Source: UBA2136 sp047635695
GTDB taxonomy: Bacteria; Pseudomonadota; Alphaproteobacteria; UBA2136
Assembly (NCBI GenBank): GCA_047635695.1
Contig: JBLILN010000003.1
Coordinates: 53,944-117,943 of the forward strand
Direction of reading: 5' to 3'
Length of the DNA: 64,000 nt
Shown here one piece after another: positions 16,112-24,445 of the stretch (within the stretch, counting starts at the first letter, position 1; the number at the start of each line of letters is the position of its first letter). The translations under genes and the position numbers were made by a program. Under the pieces are notes generated by a model. The model made no database searches and was not told the DNA's origin. It saw nothing but the letters and a program-made list of their open reading frames with translations.

Positions 16112-16434
16112 TCTTTAGTCTCCCCGTCCCATTGCAAAATTTTAATCACCTTACCAAAGTAATATTCATCTGGCACACGGTTTCTTCTGTGTTTCGTGTC
16201 CTTACGTCTGGTAATCAAAAAATGAAACCAAGCGTCTTTAGTGGCTAAAACACCGACCAAAGCACCACCTAAAAAACCAATAAGAGAGTTACGTTCTAAA
16301 GCCTCAGGTACCGTTGTCCATGGTAATAGAACCCAAGTTACCAAACCAATAACAAGCATAGGGCGCACCATCCAAAGTAGGCGCTCCTTGGCAATTTTTT
16401 GCCAGTCAAAGGCGTTATCTAATTGTTGGGACAT
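16108..16434 (-). CDS. Two-helix membrane protein, likely detached anchor of the coupling ATPase
   Basis: A 108-residue protein with two membrane helices (about 21-39 and 49-64) separated by a short loop (PWTTVPEALERN), then a basic cytoplasmic tail (ITRRKDTKHRRNRVPDE). This is the topology of the N-terminal part of VirD4/TraD proteins. The stop overlaps the start of the ATPase gene (ATGA), so the two chains are translationally coupled. Together they would give ~579 residues with Walker A near residue 135, a usual position for the family. That they form one split coupling protein is inference, but gene order, topology and length all agree. Confidence 0.65.
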   Translation of the reverse strand: MSQQLDNAFDWQKIAKERLLWMVRPMLVIGLVTWVLLPWTTVPEALERNSLIGFLGGALVGVLATKDAWFHFLITRRKDTKHRRNRVPDEYYFGKVIKILQWDGETKD

Positions 16435-17460
16435 TTAAACGCCTCCCAATAAGAATGATTTCAATTTAGACATATCCACAACGCCTTCAATTTTTTCCAA
16501 ACCTTTACCTGTCCCTCTATTGACAAGAAGTGTCGGTGTGCTTTGTACGCCGAAGGCTGTTGCTTCTCCTGGTACGGCCGCACGCCATGAACAATCAAGC
16601 TTACCGTGAATGTTTGCTTTTGTACGGCTTGAAGGGGTCATGTCGACACAAATCACCGCTAAATCACTACCAAACTCTTTAATTAAACCTTTAAAACCTT
16701 CTTCGAATTTTTTACAGTAGGGGCATTCAGCGCTAAAATAGTAGCTAATTTCTATTGGCCCTTCCCTTGATGCTGTCAAACTTTCACCAAAAAGGTTGCC
16801 AGATGACTTTGTAATAACATCGCCGGCACCGCTAGTGGAAGGTGTGTTGGCTAAAAGGTCACCTTGGCCAAAACCAAGTGTTGGTGCGCCTTGAGTTGCA
16901 TTGCTATTCACAGAAATACCTGAATAGTCATTACGCTGTGACGGTAACGTGCCCGCAAGTCCGCCAAAACCTTTTGGTAATGCCGCACCATAATCAGGAA
17001 TTTCAGGCATTGGCTGGAAGCCTTCCACCTTTTGCCCTTTGGATTCCATGTCGCTTAAAATTGTTTGTGCTTGCCCCCAAGCCGCTGTTAATTTTTGGTT
17101 ACGCTCCATCATTTCACGATATTTTTTCGCCCACTTCAACGCATTTTCAAGTGTAGGGTCTAGATTAAACGCCACAAATTCACGTGGTGGTTTGTTGTAA
17201 CTTTCCATATATTCGTCAATACGGTCGTCTAGTGTTGGTGCTTGAGGCTCTGGTGCTACGGCCGTTTTTTGAGCCACAGGTGCCACTTCACCCACTTCGG
17301 GCTCAGCTAACATGGTAGATTCGTCAATAGTCGTCACAGAAACGCCCGCTTGACAAGATGAATCACCTAAACTTGTATAACTTAAGCAAGTTGCGGCAAA
17401 TGATGATGACGCAAAACCTAACAATAACAATGCTGTAAAAATTACTTTTCTTTTATACAA
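16435..17460 (-). CDS. Periplasmic DsbC/TrbB-like thiol-disulfide protein
   Basis: A 341-residue exported protein: signal peptide ending SSFAA (about residue 23), a long helical, Pro-rich middle, and a C-terminal thioredoxin fold (about 230-335) with active site CPYC (YYFSAECPYCKKFEEG) and a cis-Pro element (QSTPTLLVN). It probably isomerises or forms disulfides in secretion components. IncI plasmids encode a DsbC-like TrbB immediately before the coupling protein TrbC, and the same order is seen here. It is the first gene of the minus-strand cluster, 204 bp from the divergent yggT. The stop is directly followed by the next start. Confidence 0.75.
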   Translation of the reverse strand: MYKRKVIFTALLLLGFASSSFAATCLSYTSLGDSSCQAGVSVTTIDESTMLAEPEVGEVAPVAQKTAVAPEPQAPTLDDRIDEYMESYNKPPREFVAFNLDPTLENALKWAKKYREMMERNQKLTAAWGQAQTILSDMESKGQKVEGFQPMPEIPDYGAALPKGFGGLAGTLPSQRNDYSGISVNSNATQGAPTLGFGQGDLLANTPSTSGAGDVITKSSGNLFGESLTASREGPIEISYYFSAECPYCKKFEEGFKGLIKEFGSDLAVICVDMTPSSRTKANIHGKLDCSWRAAVPGEATAFGVQSTPTLLVNRGTGKGLEKIEGVVDMSKLKSFLLGGV

Positions 17461-17664
17461 TATATAAACCTTTAATTTGTATGTGCCCTTCTCATATATA
17501 TAGGTATGAATGAGGGTAAATTCAAACCTATAACATAACCATTTTAAAGGTAAACAGTAAAAAACACCAAGGATGAATGAAAAAGATCAGTTCTTTTTTA
17601 TTTTAAGCTGTGGTATCAATACATACAGAAGTAGACAAAACACAACAAAGACAAGGACAAACAC

Positions 17665-17973
17665 ATGTTTATTATTGGAAACCTTCTTATTGGCCTTGCC
17701 ACTGTACTGGATGCCTTTTTATTCGTATTTACAATAATTATCGTCGCTTCTGCGGTTATTAGCTGGGTAAATGCAGACCCTCACAACCCTATTGTGCGCA
17801 TTATCAACCAACTTACAACGCCTGTTTATCGTAAAATACGCCGCCATATTAAAACAGTTTTTGCCAACATGGATTTCACACCCATTATCCTTTTGCTCAT
17901 CATATTATTTGTGCAAAGTGGTATTGTGCCTTCTATCTTTGTACTCGGCGCACGCCTTGCTCACGGCGCGTAA
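17665..17973 (+). CDS. yggT: YggT family integral membrane protein
   Basis: A 102-residue protein with two hydrophobic segments (about 8-32 and 73-98) and the YggT-typical middle part: VISWVNADPHNPIVRIINQLTTPVYRKIR. Family members help osmotic-shock resistance and, in some bacteria, division-plane organisation; the exact role is unsettled. Its stop codon is immediately followed by the start of the CDF transporter gene, so the two form an operon. It is divergent from the secretion cluster and marks the return to core chromosome genes. Confidence 0.88.
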   Translation: MFIIGNLLIGLATVLDAFLFVFTIIIVASAVISWVNADPHNPIVRIINQLTTPVYRKIRRHIKTVFANMDFTPIILLLIILFVQSGIVPSIFVLGARLAHGA

Positions 17974-19104
17974 ATGACAACAACGACCCAAAGCATAAAA
18001 GCGGCTAATATAACGACCTTTGTAAGCGTTGTCGTTAATATTTTCCTTTGTCTTATCAAAACCGTGATTGGTTTCATGTCGGGTTCCACAGTGCTGATTG
18101 CCGACGGCATACATTCCCTTGCCGACCTTATTACAGATATATTTACTTACGCTATTTTGCGTTTGGCACACGCCGCCCCTGACGATGACCACCCTTATGG
18201 CCATGGTAAATTTGAAACCTTTGGCACCATGTTCCTTTCTGTCTTTTTAGCGGCAGTCGCTTTTGCCATTGGCTATGAAGCTATCCAAGCCATTAATGAC
18301 CCTGAGAGTCGATCAGCCTTAAGTTATATAGCTTTAAGCGCCGCCGCAATTTCTATTATAGCCAATGAAGGTCTTTATCATTTTTGTACTTACAAAGGTA
18401 AGCAGGTTAATTCTCCTCTTATTCTTGCAAACGCATGGCACCATAGAACCGACAGCATTTCATCTGTCGCTGCCCTTATTGGTATTGGCCTTAACATGAT
18501 GGGCTTTTTAATTGCCGACGCCATTGCCGCATTGCTGGTGACAGCCTTCTTACTCAAGATAGCCTACAAAATTGGCCGTGGTGCCTTCGACGAATTGGTC
18601 GACGCATCAGTTGACGGCGAAGCTCTTGAGCAAATTAAAGATAAAATATCCATGGTCAACGGCGTGATTGACTTTCACCAACTGCGCGCACGTCGTATTG
18701 GCGGCAAAATATTTATTGATGTGCATGCCGACGTACCTTCTAACATCAGTGTTAGCGAAGGCCACGCCATCGCCCACAGTATAGAGGAAGCTCTTTATCG
18801 AGAAATTGATCATATTGCCGATGTCACGGTACACATTGACCCGTACAAAGCATTACAAAAAGCCTTACCTATTCCCCTTTACCGAGAAACATTGACACCA
18901 CTTGTAGAAGAAATTATCGACAAACACATTAAGGGCGCTGTGGTCGGTCATATATACCTACACGTTCTTAACAACGGCTATAACGCTGAGATTACATTGA
19001 TGCATACCGCCGTCACATCCACACAAATTAAAGCCATCAAAAAAGAACTTGAAGGCGAAAAAACGCCACTCAAAAATATTTCCATCAACATACGTCACAT
19101 ATAA
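17974..19104 (+). CDS. Cation diffusion facilitator (CDF) metal efflux transporter
   Basis: A 376-residue CDF protein. The first half has six membrane helices with the expected metal-binding patterns: ADGIHSLADLITD in helix II (two Asp, four apart), DDDHPYGHGKFE after it, and HHRTD in helix V. The second half is a cytoplasmic domain (about 210-375) that appears longer than the usual ~90 residues, suggesting two dimerisation-like segments. CDF proteins exchange Zn2+, Fe2+ or Mn2+ for protons at the inner membrane. The substrate cannot be read here, though a D/D-H/D site is common in Zn/Fe members. It starts on the base after the yggT stop. Confidence 0.88.
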   Translation: MTTTTQSIKAANITTFVSVVVNIFLCLIKTVIGFMSGSTVLIADGIHSLADLITDIFTYAILRLAHAAPDDDHPYGHGKFETFGTMFLSVFLAAVAFAIGYEAIQAINDPESRSALSYIALSAAAISIIANEGLYHFCTYKGKQVNSPLILANAWHHRTDSISSVAALIGIGLNMMGFLIADAIAALLVTAFLLKIAYKIGRGAFDELVDASVDGEALEQIKDKISMVNGVIDFHQLRARRIGGKIFIDVHADVPSNISVSEGHAIAHSIEEALYREIDHIADVTVHIDPYKALQKALPIPLYRETLTPLVEEIIDKHIKGAVVGHIYLHVLNNGYNAEITLMHTAVTSTQIKAIKKELEGEKTPLKNISINIRHI

Positions 19105-19132
19105 AAAAAGCACCCCGAAGGGTGCTTTTTAG
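19104..19132. terminator. Bidirectional terminator between CDF gene and secB
   Basis: The stem AAGCACCC/GGGTGCTT with a CGAA-type loop is flanked by A and T runs. It lies between the convergent stops at 19104 and 19150. Confidence 0.88.
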
Positions 19133-19149
19133 CAAAGGCTTACTTTAAC

Positions 19150-19623
19150 TTAAGAAGCCTTCTCACTTTTTTGCTGTTGCTGAGCCTGTGAGTACATCGC
19201 ATGGAAGTTAACAGGGGCAATAACAGGAGAGCGGTAACCGGCATCACAAATGAGCTGTGTCAAAATTTGACGCGCAAATGGGAAGATAAGTGCCGCACCA
19301 TCAATACTTAAAAGAGGTGTTATTTGTTCTTCAGGGAAGTTTTTAAGCAAAAACACACCCGCATACTCAACCTCTGCAAGGTAACATGTTTCTTCTGCTT
19401 CATTTTTAGACTCTGCACGTAATTTCAAAGAAACTTCGTGGTGGCCTTCATTGCCGTCAAGAGAACGAACGCCAATGCCAACATCCATCTGCATTTTAAG
19501 ATTTTCAGCTTCTTTTGCAAAAGGTGGCAAAGGACACTCTAAAGAGATGTCTTTTGCAAATTGGCCAACGACATTAAACGTCGCTGATTTCGTTACTTCT
19601 GTTTTTGTTGTTGCGTCAGTCAT
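19150..19623 (-). CDS. secB: Protein-export chaperone SecB
   Basis: A 157-residue protein matching SecB along its length: the early strand SLECPLPP, the core EVEYAGVFLLKNFPEEQ, and LIFPFARQILTQLICDAGYRSPVIAPVNF near the C-terminus, which precedes a short Gln/Ser tail. SecB tetramers keep preproteins unfolded and hand them to SecA; several exported proteins in this window (porin, LpoA-like, pilus proteins) would be clients. It is a single minus-strand gene facing the CDF gene. In many Alphaproteobacteria secB lies close to the Tim44-domain gene at the origin; here the two are about 33 kb apart. Confidence 0.93.
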   Translation of the reverse strand: MTDATTKTEVTKSATFNVVGQFAKDISLECPLPPFAKEAENLKMQMDVGIGVRSLDGNEGHHEVSLKLRAESKNEAEETCYLAEVEYAGVFLLKNFPEEQITPLLSIDGAALIFPFARQILTQLICDAGYRSPVIAPVNFHAMYSQAQQQQKSEKAS

Positions 19624-19688
19624 AGCGCTCCTTATATAGTCAATTTGTTAATAGACAAGATTTTTACCATAAAGGAACAAAAAATACC

Positions 19689-21029
19689 ATGACACATTAT
19701 GATTTATTTGTAATTGGCGCAGGATCAGGCGGGCTCGCTGCGGCCAAAAACGCGGCAAAGTATGGCAAGAAAGTAGCCATTGCAGAACATTCAAAAGTAG
19801 GTGGCACCTGCGTTATTCGTGGTTGCGTCCCTAAAAAAATCATGTCTTACGCGGCAGGCATTGCTGAAAGTATTAGCGACGCGAAGGGTTACGGTTTTGA
19901 CATTCAAGGCGCCGAGTTTGATTTTAAAACTTTTGCAAATAAACGTAATGCAGAAATTGAGCGTTTAAATGCCATCCACATTTCATTACTTGAAAAGGCA
20001 GGCGTCGAACTTATTATGGGTAAGGCCTCTCTGAAGGACCAAAACACCGTCACAGTGAATAATACTGACTATACAGCTGATAATATCATCCTTGCCACAG
20101 GTGGCACACCAACATTGCCCCAAGTTACAGGCGCAGAACACATGATCACCTCTGACGGTATTTGGGATTTAACTAAATTACCACAAAAAATGACGGTTTG
20201 GGGTGGTGGGTATATTGCCTTAGAATTTACCAGTATTTTTGCAGCACTGGGCGTTAAAGTTGATGTGATTATTAGACAAGAATACATATTACGTGGCTTT
20301 GATTTATGTATAAGAAAGCACCTACAAGAAGAAATGACAAAACGTGGTATAACCTTCCATACAAAGCGCACTATTAAGGTCGTTGAACAAAACAAAAATG
20401 GTCAATTTACAACAACATTAGACAATGATGAAATTTTAGAGTCTGACCTTGTATTTTGTGCGCTTGGTCGCACTTCTCTCACTGATAATATTGGATTAGA
20501 ATCTGCTAATATAGCCTTAAACTCTAAGGGTGAAGTTGTTGTTAATGAGCACTTACATACATTGTATGATAATGTTTTTGCTATTGGTGATATGAATGGT
20601 AGAGTTGCCCTAACACCCGTTGCAATCAAGCATGGTCGCATGGTTACAAACAACCTTTACGGTGGCACTAACTTAAGCGTCGACGACAGCGCTGCAAGCG
20701 CTGTATTTACGGCACCACCACTTGGTATTGTTGGCCTCTCAGAAGAAGAAGCTGTCGACAAGTTTGGTGCTGAAAATATTCAGACTTTTTCAGAGGAGTT
20801 TCGCCCTATGATTCACGTCCTTTCACAGCGCACAGAGCGCACTTTGATGAAGATGGTTGTACACAAAGAAACGGACGTTGTTTTAGGCCTGCATATGGCA
20901 GGACGCGATTCCCCTGAAATTATACAAGGATTCGCAGTGGCTGTACGTGCCGAGCTAACCAAAGCACAATTTGACGCAACGGTTGCTATTCACCCATCAA
21001 GCGCTGAAGAGTTTGTTTTGATGAAATAA
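19689..21029 (+). CDS. gor: Glutathione-disulfide reductase
   Basis: A 446-residue flavoprotein of the class I pyridine nucleotide-disulfide oxidoreductases. The FAD motif GAGSGGLAAA is at 10-19, the redox pair GGTCVIRGCVPKK has C41 and C46, the NAD(P) motif is GGGYIALEF (~177), the second FAD segment is VFAIGDMNG, and the C-terminal HPSSAEE supplies the catalytic His. The RGCVPKK form and its overall length point to glutathione reductase rather than lipoamide or mercuric reductase. It reduces GSSG with NADPH in the cytoplasm. It stands alone between secB (divergent) and an unknown gene, with its own terminator. Confidence 0.92.
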   Translation: MTHYDLFVIGAGSGGLAAAKNAAKYGKKVAIAEHSKVGGTCVIRGCVPKKIMSYAAGIAESISDAKGYGFDIQGAEFDFKTFANKRNAEIERLNAIHISLLEKAGVELIMGKASLKDQNTVTVNNTDYTADNIILATGGTPTLPQVTGAEHMITSDGIWDLTKLPQKMTVWGGGYIALEFTSIFAALGVKVDVIIRQEYILRGFDLCIRKHLQEEMTKRGITFHTKRTIKVVEQNKNGQFTTTLDNDEILESDLVFCALGRTSLTDNIGLESANIALNSKGEVVVNEHLHTLYDNVFAIGDMNGRVALTPVAIKHGRMVTNNLYGGTNLSVDDSAASAVFTAPPLGIVGLSEEEAVDKFGAENIQTFSEEFRPMIHVLSQRTERTLMKMVVHKETDVVLGLHMAGRDSPEIIQGFAVAVRAELTKAQFDATVAIHPSSAEEFVLMK

Positions 21030-21045
21030 AGGCATTATAAAATAT

Positions 21046-21072
21046 AAAAAGGCGCCACAAGGCGCCTTTTTA
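21046..21072 (+). terminator. Terminator after gor
   Basis: The perfect stem AAAAAGGCGCC/GGCGCCTTTTT with an ACAA loop lies 17 bp after the gor stop codon. It is symmetrical, so it could act in both directions. Confidence 0.88.
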
Positions 21073-21170
21073 TTGGGCTCAACACAAAACCTTGCATACA
21101 AATACATTTTAAGCTAGTCTGCCGTTAATACACACCCATCTTACCTTTTCTAAACTTAGAGGCAACTCTT

Positions 21171-21851
21171 ATGCAAACTATAAATTTATATGATCTCGTT
21201 GATCATATCACTACAAAAGAATGGCAGCGGATTGCCATTTCCATGCAAACACTTGAAATATATAAAAAATTAACTCTTAAAGATTATCATAACATTTTAG
21301 GATTCAACCCTCTTTTTTTCTGCTTACTTAAAGAAGAAATTTGTGGTGAGGCGCTAACAGAGAAACTAGATCATATCACACTCCATCTTTTGGAAAATAT
21401 AGCTAATAAAACAAGTACCATAGGCTTAAAGTCTTTAATTGACGATCTCATGGTTCACATGAAATCAAAAAGAAAAGTTGCCTGTTGTGAGCATAAAGGA
21501 CGCAATAGCCATAGCCCTTACGACACACACACCACTTACCACAATGGCGGCAATACCATTGAAATTTTAAAATTTCTAGCAGACAGCACCATAAACTGTG
21601 ACCCATCCTGCTATATTACAAGTGGATACGACTTTATTATATATAAATTACTATATGATATTGCCGCCAAAAACTGGCAAGGTGTTTTTAATTCATTCGC
21701 CTTTATGGATAACCCAGAAAAAGCAATTAAAGCACTGGATAATGGCTGCCGTACATATTCTCACCCCAGCTATACGCTTAAGGGCGTCTTCACCAGCCCC
21801 TTAATCACCCAACAAACACTTGAACACGTATTCACGCAAAAAGTTTTTTAA
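21171..21851 (+). CDS. Hypothetical cytoplasmic protein, 226 residues
   Basis: No signal peptide or membrane helix is seen. The N-terminal ~110 residues are helical. The middle contains several Cys and His residues close together (VACCEHKGRNSHSPYDTHTT, then NCDPSCY), which could bind a metal or just be chance. The C-terminal part has a possible helical repeat. I do not recognise a family. It has its own terminator and lies between gor and bcp, both redox-defence genes; that proximity is not evidence of function. The start is supported by the protein-like frame and by a modest GAGGC upstream. Confidence 0.6.
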   Translation: MQTINLYDLVDHITTKEWQRIAISMQTLEIYKKLTLKDYHNILGFNPLFFCLLKEEICGEALTEKLDHITLHLLENIANKTSTIGLKSLIDDLMVHMKSKRKVACCEHKGRNSHSPYDTHTTYHNGGNTIEILKFLADSTINCDPSCYITSGYDFIIYKLLYDIAAKNWQGVFNSFAFMDNPEKAIKALDNGCRTYSHPSYTLKGVFTSPLITQQTLEHVFTQKVF

Positions 21852-21870
21852 CTTTATCAAACGAACATCA

Positions 21871-21898
21871 AAGGCCTGCTATGCAGGTCTTTTTTTAT
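21871..21898 (+). terminator. Terminator after the 226-residue hypothetical gene
   Basis: AGGCCTGC pairs with GCAGGTCT (one G-T pair) around a TAT loop and is followed by a run of seven Ts. Confidence 0.82.
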
Positions 21899-21937
21899 GC
21901 GTTATAATGCAAATCTCATTAATAAAGGAATATCACT

Positions 21938-22408
21938 ATGCTCGAAATCGGTTCAAAAGCGCCAGAATTTTCATTACCCAACCAAAATGGTGAACAAGTA
22001 AAATTATCTGCACTATCAGACAAATGGGTTATCTTATATTTTTACCCTAAAGCCCTCACCCCTGGCTGTACCGTGCAGGCATGCGCCCTTGCAACACATA
22101 AAGAAGAACTAGACAAATTAAACGCTGTTGCTGTTGGTGTAAGTGCCGATAGAGCTGCTTTACTCAAACGCTTCGAAGAGATAAAAGACCTAAACTTCAC
22201 GCTGCTTGGCGACGAAAGTGAAAACCATGACATGCTACGTGCCTACCAAGCATGGGGCCTTAAAAAGTTTATGGGGCGTGAATATGACGGTATTCACCGC
22301 ATTACTTACATTATTAACCCTGAAGGTAAAATTGCGCACACCATTGAAAAAGTGAAGACAAAAACGCACCACGAAGAGGTTATTACCTTTCTACAATCAC
22401 AAATTTAA
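21938..22408 (+). CDS. bcp: Thioredoxin-dependent peroxiredoxin, Bcp/PrxQ type
   Basis: A 156-residue atypical 2-Cys peroxiredoxin. The motif LTPGCTVQAC places the peroxidatic Cys at 44 and the resolving Cys at 49, five residues later as in the Bcp/PrxQ class. YFYPKALTPGC and VGVSAD are also typical, as is the RITYIINPEGKI strand near the end. It reduces peroxides and is recharged by thioredoxin. Length agrees with E. coli Bcp (156). It is followed 43 bp later by rph on the same strand and may share a transcript with rph and rdgB. Confidence 0.92.
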   Translation: MLEIGSKAPEFSLPNQNGEQVKLSALSDKWVILYFYPKALTPGCTVQACALATHKEELDKLNAVAVGVSADRAALLKRFEEIKDLNFTLLGDESENHDMLRAYQAWGLKKFMGREYDGIHRITYIINPEGKIAHTIEKVKTKTHHEEVITFLQSQI

Positions 22409-22451
22409 GCTATAAAAAAAACCTACATTATACAAATAAAGGAACAAGCAT

Positions 22452-23186
22452 ATGTCAAACCGCCCTACAGGTCGCAACAACAACGAAATGCGTGCCATTA
22501 GCGTCGAAACTGGTATTAACGACTACGCAGAAGGGTCATGCCTTATTTCATTCGGTGGTACAAAAGTTCACTGCACAGCATCGGTTCAGTATTCTGTCCC
22601 GCGCTGGATGAAGGCACAGGGTGTTAAAGGTGGCTGGATTACAGCTGAATATGGCATGTTACCTCGTTCTACACATGACCGCATTGATCGTGAAGCTTCT
22701 AAAGGCAAACAAACTGGTCGTACTGTTGAAATTGCTCGCCTTATTGGTCGTTCATTACGTGCTGTTGTTGATCTTAAAAAATTAGGACATCACACTATAT
22801 GGCTCGACTGTGACGTTATTCAAGCCGACGGTGGTACAAGAACAGCGTCCATCACAGGTGCTTACATTGCCCTTCATTTGGCCATTCAAAAATTAATGCT
22901 AGCTGGCAAAATTAAGGAAAACCCACTACGTGAATATGTTGCGGCTATCAGCTGTGGTATTACTGAAAATGGTGCTGTAATTGACCTCGATTACGTCGAA
23001 GATTCAAACGCCATTGCCGACGCCAACTACGTTATCACTGAAAGTGGTGGCCTTGTTGAAGTTCAAGCAACAGCAGAGCAAACGCCTATTTCTCAAGAGC
23101 AGTTTGACGCTATGATGGTATTAGCAAAAGACGGTATTTCTGACCTGATTGACATGCAAAAACAAGCCACAGGCCAAAACGCATAA
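22452..23186 (+). CDS. rph: Ribonuclease PH
   Basis: A 244-residue phosphorolytic exoribonuclease that trims tRNA 3' ends. The sequence opens with RPTGRNNNEMR and shows SCLISFGGTKVHCTASV, the conserved GWITAEYGMLPRSTHDR, RTVEIARLIGRSLRAVVDLKKLG, and DCDVIQADGGTRTASITGAYIAL, all strong RNase PH marks. The length is close to the usual ~238. AAAGGAAC before the ATG gives a good ribosome site. Its position before rdgB and hemW is a common alphaproteobacterial order. Confidence 0.95.
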   Translation: MSNRPTGRNNNEMRAISVETGINDYAEGSCLISFGGTKVHCTASVQYSVPRWMKAQGVKGGWITAEYGMLPRSTHDRIDREASKGKQTGRTVEIARLIGRSLRAVVDLKKLGHHTIWLDCDVIQADGGTRTASITGAYIALHLAIQKLMLAGKIKENPLREYVAAISCGITENGAVIDLDYVEDSNAIADANYVITESGGLVEVQATAEQTPISQEQFDAMMVLAKDGISDLIDMQKQATGQNA

Positions 23187-23281
23187 AATCACTCGTCTTT
23201 TAAGGTAAAATCGTATAGTTTGTGCAAAGCAAAAAGCAACACCTATACTTTTTTACCTTTTTTTATATCTAAGGAACGTTA

Positions 23282-23851
23282 ATGAAAAATATCACAATTG
23301 CCAGCCACAATAAAAAGAAAGCCGCTGAATTACAAGCTATCTTAACACCACTTGGTATCGAACTGATAACCGCAGACAGCGCTGGACTACCTGACGTTGA
23401 AGAAACTGAAACAACCTTTCACGGAAACGCAAGGCTTAAAGTTGAAAGCGCCTTTGCGCAAGTAGGTGGCCATTGTATTGCGGACGACTCTGGTTTTTGT
23501 GTCGACGCATTAAACGGTGCACCAGGCCTTTATTCCGCCCGTTACGAAGGTGGTTACGGCCGTGTACTCAAAGAGATTGAAAATAAACAAGGTCACGCAC
23601 GTTCAGCACACTTTATTTGCGTTATCGCTTATAAAAACAACATAGACGACATCCACTATTTTGAAGGCAAGGTTGAAGGACTTATCCCTGAAAAAGCAAG
23701 TGGTAAGGGTGGGTTTGGTTACGATCCTATTTTTATTGCTAACGGTGAAAAAATTACCTTTGCCGAAATGGATCCGAAATCTAAAAACAGAATCAGTGCA
23801 CGGTCTATTGCCGTCGCTAAATTGATAGAACACCTCAAAAAAGAAGCATAA
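23282..23851 (+). CDS. rdgB: dITP/XTP pyrophosphatase, RdgB/HAM1 family
   Basis: A 189-residue house-cleaning nucleotide hydrolase. It has the N-terminal T/SHNxxK element (ASHNKKKAAEL), the metal site DDSGFCVDALNGAPGLYSARY, GKVEGLIPEKASGKGGFGYDPIF, the catalytic FAEMDPKSKNRISARS and C-terminal helix. It removes deaminated purine nucleotides such as dITP and XTP from the pool. The length fits the family (about 197). Gene order rph-rdgB-hemW is common in Alphaproteobacteria; here a YecM-like gene and a minus-strand gene lie between rdgB and hemW. Confidence 0.94.
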   Translation: MKNITIASHNKKKAAELQAILTPLGIELITADSAGLPDVEETETTFHGNARLKVESAFAQVGGHCIADDSGFCVDALNGAPGLYSARYEGGYGRVLKEIENKQGHARSAHFICVIAYKNNIDDIHYFEGKVEGLIPEKASGKGGFGYDPIFIANGEKITFAEMDPKSKNRISARSIAVAKLIEHLKKEA

Positions 23852-23885
23852 ACATTCTTATCTATACATTTTCAAGGAAACTATT

Positions 23886-24395
23886 ATGAACAAAGCATAT
23901 ACAGCACTCATAACCTTGCCCGCATCGGCTATGCACATGATATCACAGCTTCAAGCTGAAGGTATCGACCTTACAAAACTAACATTGGACCATGCTTGCT
24001 GGCGCTGTGACAGCACAGATGAGTACCAAACCCTTTACCATGATTTCATGCAATTGGCAGACGTTATTTCAAGTCATGCTATTATTGCAGGTACGCGAAT
24101 CAGTATTTTCAAATTACATAAACCTATCATTATCAGTAACACCTACAGCATAGATGTTATTGAAATACCTGATGTAAAAGTAGGATCTCCTTACCCGTCT
24201 GGGTGGGAGCATATTGAACTTACAACTGAAAATTTAGATCATTTTCAAAAGCAGTATAAACACCTTTATATGGATACAAGAGGCCTGGATGCAGCACATC
24301 ACCCGTCTATCAGTTACAAACTTAAACACCGACAAAAAGTAAAATTCAACAACCTCTTGCTGCTAAAAAAAATAGAGCAAGAACAGTCTAAGTAG
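23886..24395 (+). CDS. YecM-like VOC-fold protein
   Basis: A 169-residue protein resembling the YecM family, a vicinal-oxygen-chelate fold of unknown activity. Matching segments are LDHACWRCDSTDEYQTLY, GTRISIFKLHKPI, the strand IDVIEIPDVK, and SGWEHIELTTENLDHF, then a terminal ISYKL...VKFNN. In YecM a His and a Glu from the two halves sit at a possible metal site, and H and E are present here (LDH, WEHIE). It follows rdgB at 34 bp, probably in the same operon, and is closed by a strong terminator. Confidence 0.72.
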   Translation: MNKAYTALITLPASAMHMISQLQAEGIDLTKLTLDHACWRCDSTDEYQTLYHDFMQLADVISSHAIIAGTRISIFKLHKPIIISNTYSIDVIEIPDVKVGSPYPSGWEHIELTTENLDHFQKQYKHLYMDTRGLDAAHHPSISYKLKHRQKVKFNNLLLLKKIEQEQSK

Positions 24396-24407
24396 TACAA
24401 ACGACAT

Positions 24408-24439
24408 AAAAAAGGAGAGCACTTGCTCTCCTTTTTTTC
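24408..24439. terminator. Bidirectional terminator
   Basis: The perfect stem AAAAGGAGAGCA/TGCTCTCCTTTT has a very short loop. It lies between the convergent stops at 24395 and 24446, with T runs available on both strands. Confidence 0.88.
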
Positions 24440-24445
24440 GTTATA

